Shown: piece by piece, positions 9,538 to 17,446 of the stretch
Layout of the letters: each line of letters starts with the position of its first letter
Position numbering within the stretch: the stretch's first letter is position 1
Source: Streptococcus pneumoniae
GTDB lineage: Bacteria; Bacillota; Bacilli; Lactobacillales; Streptococcaceae
Assembly: GCF_001113365.1 (NCBI RefSeq)
Contig: NZ_CKYA01000001.1
Coordinates: 131,501-195,500, forward strand
Length of the DNA stretch: 64,000 nt
Direction of reading: 5' to 3'
Position numbers and translations under genes: made by a program
Notes under the pieces: generated by a model
Database searches by the model: none
Told to the model about the DNA's origin: nothing
What the model saw: the letters and a program-made list of their open reading frames with translations, nothing else

Positions 9538-10171
9538 GAACTTTAACAATACTTGGCTAAAGAGAAAGATCGTTTTACTACTTCGTATAGTTCTGATGAT
9601 GATTTTGATTAACTATCTATTGTCAATAGCGGTTCAAAAGCAGGATGTTTTTCTCTTTTTCAAGAGGGAATTGATTTCAATCTTTTCCTATAATGACTAT
9701 TCTGAAGCGAATTTAGAAATCCCCAAACTCTTGTTAAATCTTTCGCTTTTCATGGTAGGATGGCTCTCTGTCATTTTACTTGAAAGTGATTTGGCAGACC
9801 ATTACCATCACTTGATCCGCTATCAATCAACCTCCTTTTTCGATTATACAAGGAAACGATTGGTTGTCATCTCTAAATTTTTTATTCAAGATTTATTTGT
9901 CTGGTTTCTTGGTTTACTTCCTCTAGGAATTCATTTCAAAACAGTCGCACTTTTCTTTTTACTTGCTCAGTTAATGATCTTGTACTTACTACTGTCTTAT
10001 CTGATAGCACTGATTAGTGCGGGCGCTGGTTTTTCCTTTTTTCTCTATTTTTTAGCATTTGTGGGACAAGAATGGATGATGGATCATATTGTAACAGTGT
10101 ATTTAGTACTCCTAAGTTTATTAGTTATCTTGATTGTTAGTCGGTTAGAAGAGAAATTTAAGAAAGGATAA
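9530..10171 (+). CDS. ABC transporter membrane protein (uncharacterised)
   Basis: About 213 residues with five or six hydrophobic segments. The start is uncertain: ATG codons at 9521 and 9530 both overlap the end of the preceding gene. I favour 9530 because it overlaps the upstream stop by 8 nt (ATGTTTAA), a usual coupling arrangement, although neither has a strong ribosome site. It is probably the second membrane subunit for the ATPase that starts 3 nt downstream. Confidence 0.65.
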   Translation: MFKNFNNTWLKRKIVLLLRIVLMMILINYLLSIAVQKQDVFLFFKRELISIFSYNDYSEANLEIPKLLLNLSLFMVGWLSVILLESDLADHYHHLIRYQSTSFFDYTRKRLVVISKFFIQDLFVWFLGLLPLGIHFKTVALFFLLAQLMILYLLLSYLIALISAGAGFSFFLYFLAFVGQEWMMDHIVTVYLVLLSLLVILIVSRLEEKFKKG

Positions 10172-10174
10172 ACG

Positions 10175-10825
10175 ATGAGACTTGAAATTATAAATGGACA
10201 GAAAATTTATGGGAAAAGACCTATTTTAAATCAGTTAAATCTGGTCTTTCAATCAGGAAAAATTTATGGTCTTAAAGGTGATAATGGATCTGGAAAGACG
10301 GTTCTTTTAAAGGTACTTGCTGGTTATATTAAGCTTGACAAAGGAAAAGTTATTCAAGATGGTAAAGTTTACGGGGTGAAAAATCATTATATTCAGGATG
10401 CAGGGCTTTTAATTGAAAAGGTAGAGTTTCTATCTCATTTATCCCTGAGAGAAAATTTGGAACTGTTAAGGTATTTTTCATCTAAAGTTACTGAAAAAAG
10501 AATTGCCTATTGGATTCAATACTATAATTTACAGGAATTTGAAGACGTTGAATACCGTCATTTATCCTTAGGCACAAAGCAAAAAATGGCCTTGATTCAA
10601 GCCTTTATTGCCGAACCATCTATACTCTTTCTCGATGAACCTATGAATGCTTTAGATGAGAAGAGTGTGAGGTTGACCAAACAGGTCATTTTATCTTACC
10701 TGAAAAAAGAAAATGGTCTGGTTATCCTGACGTCGCACATATCGGAAGATATTTCAGACCTTTGTACAGATGTATTAGTTGTCGAAAATGGACACATACA
10801 ATATTTAAAGGATATACAATCCTAG
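10175..10825 (+). CDS. ABC transporter ATP-binding protein
   Basis: A 216-residue nucleotide-binding subunit. It has Walker A GDNGSGKTV (about 36-44), signature LSLGTKQKMAL, Walker B ILFLDEP and switch histidine LTSHIS. The signature LSLGTKQK is common in ABC-2-type bacteriocin-immunity and antibiotic exporters. It starts 3 nt after the membrane gene and 10 nt before the small hydrophobic gene at 10836. It should energise the two membrane proteins upstream; direction and substrate of transport are not visible. Confidence 0.85.
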   Translation: MRLEIINGQKIYGKRPILNQLNLVFQSGKIYGLKGDNGSGKTVLLKVLAGYIKLDKGKVIQDGKVYGVKNHYIQDAGLLIEKVEFLSHLSLRENLELLRYFSSKVTEKRIAYWIQYYNLQEFEDVEYRHLSLGTKQKMALIQAFIAEPSILFLDEPMNALDEKSVRLTKQVILSYLKKENGLVILTSHISEDISDLCTDVLVVENGHIQYLKDIQS

Positions 10826-10835
10826 GAGGTGGCTT

Positions 10836-11123
10836 ATGGCACATCTAAAATCATTTATTACACAATATTCTAAATTCTATATTGGTTTAGTTCTGCTGAT
10901 CTGGCTGGCTTTCTTCTTTGTTCCTTGGGATAAACCAGTTCTGGGAATATCTATCAATCTCTTAATCATGCAGAAAGTTTTACTAGTTTTTGGCATTCTG
11001 TCCATTTTGATGGCCTTGCTGTCCAAGAAAGTCAGTCTCTTTGTTTTTGGATTGATCTGCTGTTTTTCTCTTTGGATTAATCTATTTATCCTATTTGCGA
11101 TTTTGCCGATTTTTGGCAATTAA
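10836..11123 (+). CDS. Small membrane protein, last gene of ABC operon
   Basis: 95 residues with three hydrophobic helices (about 15-30, 40-60, 65-90) and little else. I do not recognise it. The strong AGGAGGTGGCTT leader before the ATG supports translation, and the terminator at 11141 closes the operon after it. It may be an accessory subunit or an immunity-type protein. Confidence 0.6.
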   Translation: MAHLKSFITQYSKFYIGLVLLIWLAFFFVPWDKPVLGISINLLIMQKVLLVFGILSILMALLSKKVSLFVFGLICCFSLWINLFILFAILPIFGN

Positions 11124-11140
11124 AGTATCATAAAAGTCAG

Positions 11141-11171
11141 AGAGGTTAGCTTGGAAACTAGCCTCTTTTTC
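11141..11171 (+). terminator. Terminator before secA
   Basis: The stem gaggttagct / aactagcctc (with G-T pairs) closed by a short loop is followed by TTTTT. It separates the ABC operon from secA. Confidence 0.75.
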
Positions 11172-11194
11172 CTTTTCAAAATGGGGATTCTTCC

Positions 11195-11223
11195 TTGAAA
11201 ATAATCAGCAATTGTGCTAAAAT
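11195..11223 (+). promoter_or_regulatory. secA promoter
   Basis: TTGAAA at 11195-11200 and TAAAAT at 11218-11223 with a 17-bp spacer, about 45 bp before the secA ATG. Confidence 0.65.
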
Positions 11224-11268
11224 TAAAAGAACATTCTAAAATATTCGGAATTTAAAGTAAGGAAAAAC

Positions 11269-13782
11269 ATGGCTAATATTTTAAAAACAATTATCGAAAA
11301 TGATAAAGGAGAAATCCGTCGTCTGGAAAAGATGGCTGACAAGGTTTTCAAATACGAAGACCAAATGGCTGCTTTGACAGATGATCAACTAAAAGCAAAA
11401 ACAGTTGAATTTAAAGAACGTTATCAAAATGGAGAATCACTGGATTCGTTGCTTTATGAAGCATTTGCGGTTGTCCGTGAAGGTGCCAAACGTGTCCTAG
11501 GTCTCTTTCCATATAAGGTTCAGGTCATGGGAGGGATCGTTCTTCACCATGGTGACGTGCCAGAGATGCGTACAGGGGAAGGGAAAACCTTGACTGCGAC
11601 CATGCCCGTATACCTCAATGCCCTTTCAGGTAAAGGGGTTCACGTAGTTACGGTCAATGAATACCTATCAGAACGTGACGCGACTGAGATGGGTGAATTG
11701 TACTCATGGCTTGGTTTGTCAGTAGGGATTAACTTGGCTGCCAAATCTCCAATGGAGAAAAAAGAAGCCTATGAGTGTGATATTACCTACTCAACCAACT
11801 CAGAAATCGGATTTGACTACCTTCGTGATAACATGGTCGTTCGTGCTGAAAATATGGTACAGCGTCCGCTTAACTATGCCTTGGTCGATGAGGTTGACTC
11901 TATCTTGATTGACGAAGCTCGTACACCTTTGATCGTATCAGGTGCAAATGCGGTTGAAACCAGTCAGCTCTACCACATGGCAGACCACTATGTAAAATCT
12001 TTGGACAAAGACGACTACATCATCGATGTGCAGTCTAAGACTATTGGTTTGTCTGATTCAGGGATTGACAAGGCTGAAAGCTACTTCAAACTTGAAAATC
12101 TCTATGACATCGAAAACGTAGCTCTGACTCACTTTATCGATAACGCCCTTCGTGCCAACTACATCATGCTTCTCGATATTGACTATGTGGTGAGCGAAGA
12201 GCAAGAAATCTTGATTGTCGATCAATTTACAGGTCGTACCATGGAAGGTCGTCGTTATTCTGATGGATTGCACCAAGCCATTGAAGCCAAAGAAGGTGTG
12301 CCAATTCAGGATGAAACCAAGACATCTGCCTCAATCACTTACCAAAACCTTTTCCGTATGTACAAGAAATTGTCTGGTATGACGGGAACAGGTAAGACTG
12401 AGGAAGAAGAATTCCGTGAAATTTACAACATTCGTGTTATTCCAATTCCAACCAACCGTCCTGTTCAACGTATTGACCACTCAGACCTACTTTATGCAAG
12501 TATCGAGGCTAAGTTTAAGGCGGTTGTCGAAGACGTTAAGGCTCGTTACCAAAAAGGTCAGCCTGTCTTGGTTGGTACAGTAGCGGTTGAAACAAGTGAC
12601 TACATTTCTAAGAAATTGGTTGCAGCTGGCGTTCCTCACGAAGTCTTGAATGCCAAAAACCACTATAGAGAAGCCCAAATCATCATGAATGCTGGGCAAC
12701 GTGGTGCTGTTACTATCGCAACCAATATGGCGGGTCGTGGTACCGACATCAAGCTTGGTGAAGGGGTTCGTGAACTTGGAGGACTTTGTGTGATTGGTAC
12801 AGAACGCCATGAAAGCCGTCGTATCGATAACCAGCTTCGTGGACGTTCAGGTCGTCAAGGAGACCCAGGTGAGTCACAATTCTACCTCTCTCTTGAAGAT
12901 GACTTGATGAAACGTTTTGGCTCTGAACGCTTGAAGGGAATTTTTGAACGTCTCAACATGTCTGAAGAGGCCATTGAGTCTCGTATGTTGACACGTCAGG
13001 TTGAGGCAGCGCAAAAACGTGTCGAAGGAAATAACTACGATACCCGTAAACAAGTCCTTCAATACGATGATGTCATGCGTGAACAACGTGAGATTATCTA
13101 TGCTCAACGTTATGATGTCATCACTGCAGATCGTGACTTGGCACCTGAAATTCAGTCAATGATCAAGCGCACGATTGAACGTGTCGTTGATGGTCATGCG
13201 CGTGCAAAACAAGATGAAAAACTCGAAGCAATTTTGAATTTTGCTAAGTACAACTTGCTTCCTGAAGATTCTATTGCGATGGAAGACTTGTCAGGCTTGT
13301 CTGATAAGGCCATCAAGGAAGAGCTCTTCCAACGTGCTTTGCAAGTTTACGATAGTCAGGTTGCAAAACTACGAGATGAAGAAGCAGTTAAAGAATTCCA
13401 AAAAGTCTTGATTCTACGAGTGGTGGATAACAAGTGGACAGATCATATCGATGCCCTTGATCAATTGCGTAACGCGGTTGGACTTCGTGGCTATGCTCAG
13501 AACAACCCTGTTGTTGAGTATCAGGCAGAAGGTTTCCGTATGTTTAATGATATGATTGGTTCGATTGAGTTTGATGTGACACGCTTGATGATGAAAGCAC
13601 AAATTCATGAACAAGAAAGACCACAGGCAGAACGCCATATCAGTACAACAGCGACTCGTAATATTGCTGCCCACCAAGCAAGTATGCCAGAAGATTTGGA
13701 TTTGAGCCAGATTGGACGGAATGAACTTTGCCCATGTGGTTCTGGTAAGAAGTTTAAAAACTGTCACGGTAAAAGACAATAA
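11269..13782 (+). CDS. secA: Preprotein translocase ATPase SecA
   Basis: An 837-residue SecA motor that drives secretory proteins through SecYEG. Visible features are Walker A MRTGEGKT (about 100-107), the DEAD-like VDEVDSILIDEARTPLI, the second ATPase-domain motif GRGTDIKLG, the R-G-R-S-G-R-Q-G-D-PG motif, and a C-terminal zinc tail CPCGSGKKFKNCHG that contacts SecB or ribosomes. Length and domain order are normal for the housekeeping SecA, not the shorter accessory SecA2. A promoter lies directly upstream, and a long hairpin separates it from aroG. Confidence 0.98.
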   Translation: MANILKTIIENDKGEIRRLEKMADKVFKYEDQMAALTDDQLKAKTVEFKERYQNGESLDSLLYEAFAVVREGAKRVLGLFPYKVQVMGGIVLHHGDVPEMRTGEGKTLTATMPVYLNALSGKGVHVVTVNEYLSERDATEMGELYSWLGLSVGINLAAKSPMEKKEAYECDITYSTNSEIGFDYLRDNMVVRAENMVQRPLNYALVDEVDSILIDEARTPLIVSGANAVETSQLYHMADHYVKSLDKDDYIIDVQSKTIGLSDSGIDKAESYFKLENLYDIENVALTHFIDNALRANYIMLLDIDYVVSEEQEILIVDQFTGRTMEGRRYSDGLHQAIEAKEGVPIQDETKTSASITYQNLFRMYKKLSGMTGTGKTEEEEFREIYNIRVIPIPTNRPVQRIDHSDLLYASIEAKFKAVVEDVKARYQKGQPVLVGTVAVETSDYISKKLVAAGVPHEVLNAKNHYREAQIIMNAGQRGAVTIATNMAGRGTDIKLGEGVRELGGLCVIGTERHESRRIDNQLRGRSGRQGDPGESQFYLSLEDDLMKRFGSERLKGIFERLNMSEEAIESRMLTRQVEAAQKRVEGNNYDTRKQVLQYDDVMREQREIIYAQRYDVITADRDLAPEIQSMIKRTIERVVDGHARAKQDEKLEAILNFAKYNLLPEDSIAMEDLSGLSDKAIKEELFQRALQVYDSQVAKLRDEEAVKEFQKVLILRVVDNKWTDHIDALDQLRNAVGLRGYAQNNPVVEYQAEGFRMFNDMIGSIEFDVTRLMMKAQIHEQERPQAERHISTTATRNIAAHQASMPEDLDLSQIGRNELCPCGSGKKFKNCHGKRQ

Positions 13783-13800
13783 AATGAGATAGTTTAGAGG

Positions 13801-13839
13801 CGGATACCTTGTGAAAAGTAAATTTTTACTTGGTATCCG
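13801..13839 (+). terminator. Long hairpin between secA and the DAHP synthases
   Basis: cggatacc at 13801-13808 pairs perfectly with ggtatccg at 13832-13839, and inside it aagtaaa and tttactt also pair. The downstream run is TTTGCTTT rather than pure T, so it is either an imperfect terminator or a processing/attenuation structure controlling read-through into aroG. Confidence 0.6.
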
Positions 13840-13862
13840 TTTGCTTTATAAGGAGATGAGTT

Positions 13863-14894
13863 ATGGTATTTACAGCAAAAAGTCCTAAAATCAATATTGA
13901 AGAAGTTCGTACCTTGTCAAAATTAGAAGGTCAGGCTTTGGAGAGAAAATCACAGCGTGATCAAGAGCTAGAAGCCATTATACGTGGAGAAGACCAGAGA
14001 ATTCTCTTGGTAATTGGGCCATGCTCATCTGATAATGAAGAAGCTGTCCTTGAATATGCTAAGCGTTTGGCAGCTTTGCAAGAAGAAGTAGCAGACCGTA
14101 TCTTTATGGTTATGCGTGTTTATACTGCTAAACCTCGTACCAACGGAGATGGCTATAAGGGCTTGATTCACCAGCCTAACGCGACAGAAGCGCCTAGTCT
14201 TATCAACGGAATCAAAGCCGTTCGTCATCTTCATTATCGTGTCATCACAGAAACTGGTATGACGACAGCTGATGAAATGCTTTATCCTGAAAATCTTCCG
14301 CTTGTAGATGATTTGATTTCTTATATGGCAGTTGGTGCCCGTTCAGTTGAAGACCAGCAACACCGCTTTGTGGCCAGTGGGGCAGGATTTTCTACTGGTT
14401 TTAAAAATCCAACCTCTGGAAATCTCAATGTCATGTTTAATGGGATTTATGCTGCTCAAAACAAACAAAGTTTCCTTTTCCTAGGAAAAGAAGTGGAAAC
14501 AACTGGGAACCCGCTTTCGCACGCCATTCTTCGTGGTGCTCTTAATGAGTATGGAAAAAATATTCCCAACTACTATTATGACAATTTAATTGACACCATT
14601 GCCCAGTATGAGAAAATGGGCTTGGAAAATCCCTTTATCATCATTGATACCAATCATGACAATTCTGGTAAGCAGTATATGGAACAGATCCGAATTGTCC
14701 GCCAGACCTTGATTAACCGTGCTTGGAATGAAAAAATCAAGCAGTTCGTTCGTGGTTTTATGATTGAGTCTTATCTGGAAGATGGTCGACAAAATGAGCC
14801 AGAAGTATTTGGCAAATCTATCACAGACCCTTGCCTGGGTTGGGATAACACAGAAGCCCTTGTCAGAGAAATTTACAAAACGTTAGGAGAATAA
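13863..14894 (+). CDS. aroG: 3-deoxy-7-phosphoheptulonate (DAHP) synthase, copy 1
   Basis: A 343-residue class I (AroFGH-type) DAHP synthase. It condenses phosphoenolpyruvate and erythrose 4-phosphate, the first step of the shikimate pathway. Family motifs present include LVIGPCSSDNEEAVLEYAKRL, MRVYTAKPRTNGDGYKG, the ARSVEDQQHR region with catalytic Arg and His, and NPTSGNLNVMFNGI. A second paralogue follows after 1 nt. Which copy is feedback-regulated by which amino acid is not visible. Confidence 0.95.
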   Translation: MVFTAKSPKINIEEVRTLSKLEGQALERKSQRDQELEAIIRGEDQRILLVIGPCSSDNEEAVLEYAKRLAALQEEVADRIFMVMRVYTAKPRTNGDGYKGLIHQPNATEAPSLINGIKAVRHLHYRVITETGMTTADEMLYPENLPLVDDLISYMAVGARSVEDQQHRFVASGAGFSTGFKNPTSGNLNVMFNGIYAAQNKQSFLFLGKEVETTGNPLSHAILRGALNEYGKNIPNYYYDNLIDTIAQYEKMGLENPFIIIDTNHDNSGKQYMEQIRIVRQTLINRAWNEKIKQFVRGFMIESYLEDGRQNEPEVFGKSITDPCLGWDNTEALVREIYKTLGE

Positions 14895-14895
14895 G

Positions 14896-15927
14896 ATGGC
14901 ATTTATTGAAAAAGGTCAAGAAATCGATATGGAAGTCATCAAGGCTGAAACCCAATTGTCTGCGGAAGCCTTGAGACTCAAGGAAAGCCGTGACAGGGAA
15001 TTGGCAGACATTATTTCAGGGGAAGATGACCGTATCCTCTTGGTGATTGGTCCATGCTCTTCTGATAATGAAGAGGCTGTCTTGGAATATGCCCGCCGTT
15101 TGTCAGCCTTGCAAAAGAAGGTGGCGGACAAGATTTTCATGGTCATGCGCGTGTATACTGCTAAACCTCGGACTAACGGAGACGGCTATAAAGGTTTGGT
15201 TCACCAGCCAGATACTTCTAAGGCTCCAAGCCTGATTAACGGCTTGCAGGCTGTGCGCCAGTTGCACTACCGCGTGATTACAGAGACTGGTTTGACGACG
15301 GCAGATGAGATGCTTTATCCGTCAAATCTAATCTTGGTGGATGACTTGGTCAGCTATCATGCTGTTGGAGCTCGTTCTGTGGAAGACCAAGAGCACCGCT
15401 TTGTGGCTTCTGGGATTGATGCACCAGTCGGGATGAAAAATCCAACCTCAGGAAATTTGGGTGTTATGTTTAACGCCATCTATGCTGCTCAAAACAAGCA
15501 AACCTTCCTTTATCATGGGCAGGAAGTTGAGACTTCAGGTAATCCTTTAGCCCATGTTATCCTCCGTGGAGCAGTCAACGAGTATGGCAATTATATGCCG
15601 AATTACTACTATGAAAACCTACTCCAAGCCATTGAACGCTATGAGACAATGGGACTTGAAAATCCTTTTATTCTCATCGACACCAACCATGACAACTCAG
15701 GCAAGCAGTATATGGAGCAGATTCGAATTGTTCGCCAGACCTTGCAAAATCGTGATTGGAATGAGAAGATTAAAAAGATAGTTCGAGGATTTATGATTGA
15801 ATCTTACCTAGCAGATGGTCGTCAAAACCAACCAGAGGTCTTTGGTTGCTCTATTACTGACCCTTGCCTAGGTTGGGAAAATACAGAGGCTTTGGTAGAA
15901 GAGATTTATGCTACTTTGACAAAATAA
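14896..15927 (+). CDS. aroF: 3-deoxy-7-phosphoheptulonate (DAHP) synthase, copy 2
   Basis: A 343-residue paralogue of the preceding gene with the same motifs (GPCSSDNEEAVLEYARRL, AKPRTNGDGYKGL, ARSVEDQEHRFVASG, NPTSGNLGVMFNAIYAAQNKQ). The two proteins are colinear without gaps and share long identical blocks, so they arose by tandem duplication. Differences cluster at the N-terminus and in the segment near residue 160. Such pairs usually differ in allosteric control by Phe or Tyr. It is transcribed with copy 1. Confidence 0.95.
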   Translation: MAFIEKGQEIDMEVIKAETQLSAEALRLKESRDRELADIISGEDDRILLVIGPCSSDNEEAVLEYARRLSALQKKVADKIFMVMRVYTAKPRTNGDGYKGLVHQPDTSKAPSLINGLQAVRQLHYRVITETGLTTADEMLYPSNLILVDDLVSYHAVGARSVEDQEHRFVASGIDAPVGMKNPTSGNLGVMFNAIYAAQNKQTFLYHGQEVETSGNPLAHVILRGAVNEYGNYMPNYYYENLLQAIERYETMGLENPFILIDTNHDNSGKQYMEQIRIVRQTLQNRDWNEKIKKIVRGFMIESYLADGRQNQPEVFGCSITDPCLGWENTEALVEEIYATLTK

Positions 15928-15972
15928 GTGAAAAGGATGGAGTTGGGGGAATCTCAACTCCTTTTGATAAGA

Positions 15973-16335
15973 ATGATAGTTGGACACGGAATTGACATCG
16001 AAGAATTGGCTTCGATAGAAAGCGCAGTTACACGACATGAAGGATTTGCTAAGCGCGTGCTGACCGCTAAGGAAATGGAGCGCTTCACCAGTCTCAAAGG
16101 ACGCAGGCAAATAGAATATTTAGCTGGTCGCTGGTCGGCTAAGGAAGCCTTTTCCAAGGCCATGGGAACGGGTATTGGCAAGCTCGGTTTTCAGGATTTG
16201 GAAGTCTTGAACAATGAACGCGGGGCGCCTTATTTTAGTCAGGCACCATTTTCAGGAAAGATTTGGCTGTCTATTAGCCATACAGATCAGTTTGTGACAG
16301 CCAGTGTCATTTTGGAGGAAAATCATGAAAGCTAG
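15973..16335 (+). CDS. acpS: Holo-[acyl-carrier-protein] synthase
   Basis: A 120-residue AcpS that transfers 4'-phosphopantetheine from CoA to ACP. It carries the AcpS signatures GHGIDIEE (catalytic Asp binding magnesium), RWSAKEAFSKAMGTGIG and ISHTDQFVTASVI. I chose the ATG at 15973 because the family begins MIVGHGID; a longer frame upstream to 15928 adds 15 non-family residues. It overlaps alr by 11 nt and belongs to the aro-acpS-alr-recG run. Confidence 0.95.
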   Translation: MIVGHGIDIEELASIESAVTRHEGFAKRVLTAKEMERFTSLKGRRQIEYLAGRWSAKEAFSKAMGTGIGKLGFQDLEVLNNERGAPYFSQAPFSGKIWLSISHTDQFVTASVILEENHES

Positions 16336-17428
16336 TCCACATAGACCAACCAAGGCTCTGATTCATCTGGGAGCTATTCGACAAAATATTCAGCAAATGG
16401 GGGCTAATATCCCTGAAGGAACGCTCAAGTGGGCAGTGGTCAAGGCCAATGCCTACGGTCATGGAGCTGTTGCCGTTGCGACGGCTATTCAAGATGATGT
16501 TGATGGTTTTTGCGTTTCCAATATTGATGAGGCCCTTGAACTCAGACAGGCTGGACTCAGCAAGAAAATCCTTATTTTAGGAGTTTCTGAGCTAGAAGCT
16601 GTTGCTCTAGCTAAAGAATACGACATCACCTTGACTGTGGCTGGGTTGGAGTGGATTCAAGCACTCTTATCTAGTGAGGAAGACCTAGCAGGTTTAACAG
16701 TCCATCTCAAGATTGACTCAGGGATGGGACGGATTGGTTTTAGAGAGGCTAGTGAAGCTGAGCAGGCTCAAGACTTACTCCAACAACACGGTGCTCGTGT
16801 TGAAGGGATTTTTACCCACTTTGCTACTGCTGATGAAGAGTCAGATGACTACTTTAATGTCCAGTTAGAACGGTTTAAAACTATTTTAGCTAGTATGAAA
16901 GGTCTTCCAGATTTGGTTCATGCCAGCAATTCTGCAACAACTATTTGGCATGCAGAGACTATTTTTAACGCGGTTCGTTTGGGAGACGCTATGTATGGTC
17001 TTAATCCTAGCGGAGAAGTTTTGGACTTACCCTATGACTTGACACCAGCCTTGACCTTGGAATCTGCTCTGGTTCATGTCAAGACAGTTCCATCTGGGGC
17101 TTGCATGGGTTACGGGGCGACCTATCAGGCAGATAGCGAGCAAGTCATCGCGACCGTGCCAATCGGCTATGCAGATGGATGGACACGAGATATGCAAAAT
17201 TTCGCTGTCTTGGTAGATGGCCAAGCATGCCCAATCGTCGGGCGAGTTTCGATGGACCAAATCACCATTCGTCTGCCTAAGCCTTATCCACTCGGAACTA
17301 AGGTAACCTTAATTGGTTCTAACGGGGACAAGGAAATTACAGCGACTCAGGTAGCGGCCTACCGTGGGACTATTAACTATGAAGTGGTTTGTCTCCTCAG
17401 CGACCGCATTCCGAGAGAATATTATTAG
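16325..17428 (+). CDS. alr: Alanine racemase
   Basis: A 367-residue PLP enzyme that makes D-alanine for peptidoglycan and teichoic acids. The PLP lysine is in AVVKANAYGHG (about residue 40). The second catalytic base is in the GYGATYQADSEQ region and the C-terminal beta-domain carries GRVSMDQITI. The start at 16325 is the ATG of MKASPHRPTKALIHLG; the frame extends further only into acpS. It overlaps acpS and is 18 nt from recG. Confidence 0.96.
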   Translation: MKASPHRPTKALIHLGAIRQNIQQMGANIPEGTLKWAVVKANAYGHGAVAVATAIQDDVDGFCVSNIDEALELRQAGLSKKILILGVSELEAVALAKEYDITLTVAGLEWIQALLSSEEDLAGLTVHLKIDSGMGRIGFREASEAEQAQDLLQQHGARVEGIFTHFATADEESDDYFNVQLERFKTILASMKGLPDLVHASNSATTIWHAETIFNAVRLGDAMYGLNPSGEVLDLPYDLTPALTLESALVHVKTVPSGACMGYGATYQADSEQVIATVPIGYADGWTRDMQNFAVLVDGQACPIVGRVSMDQITIRLPKPYPLGTKVTLIGSNGDKEITATQVAAYRGTINYEVVCLLSDRIPREYY

Positions 17429-17446
17429 GAAAGAAAGGAGTGGAGC

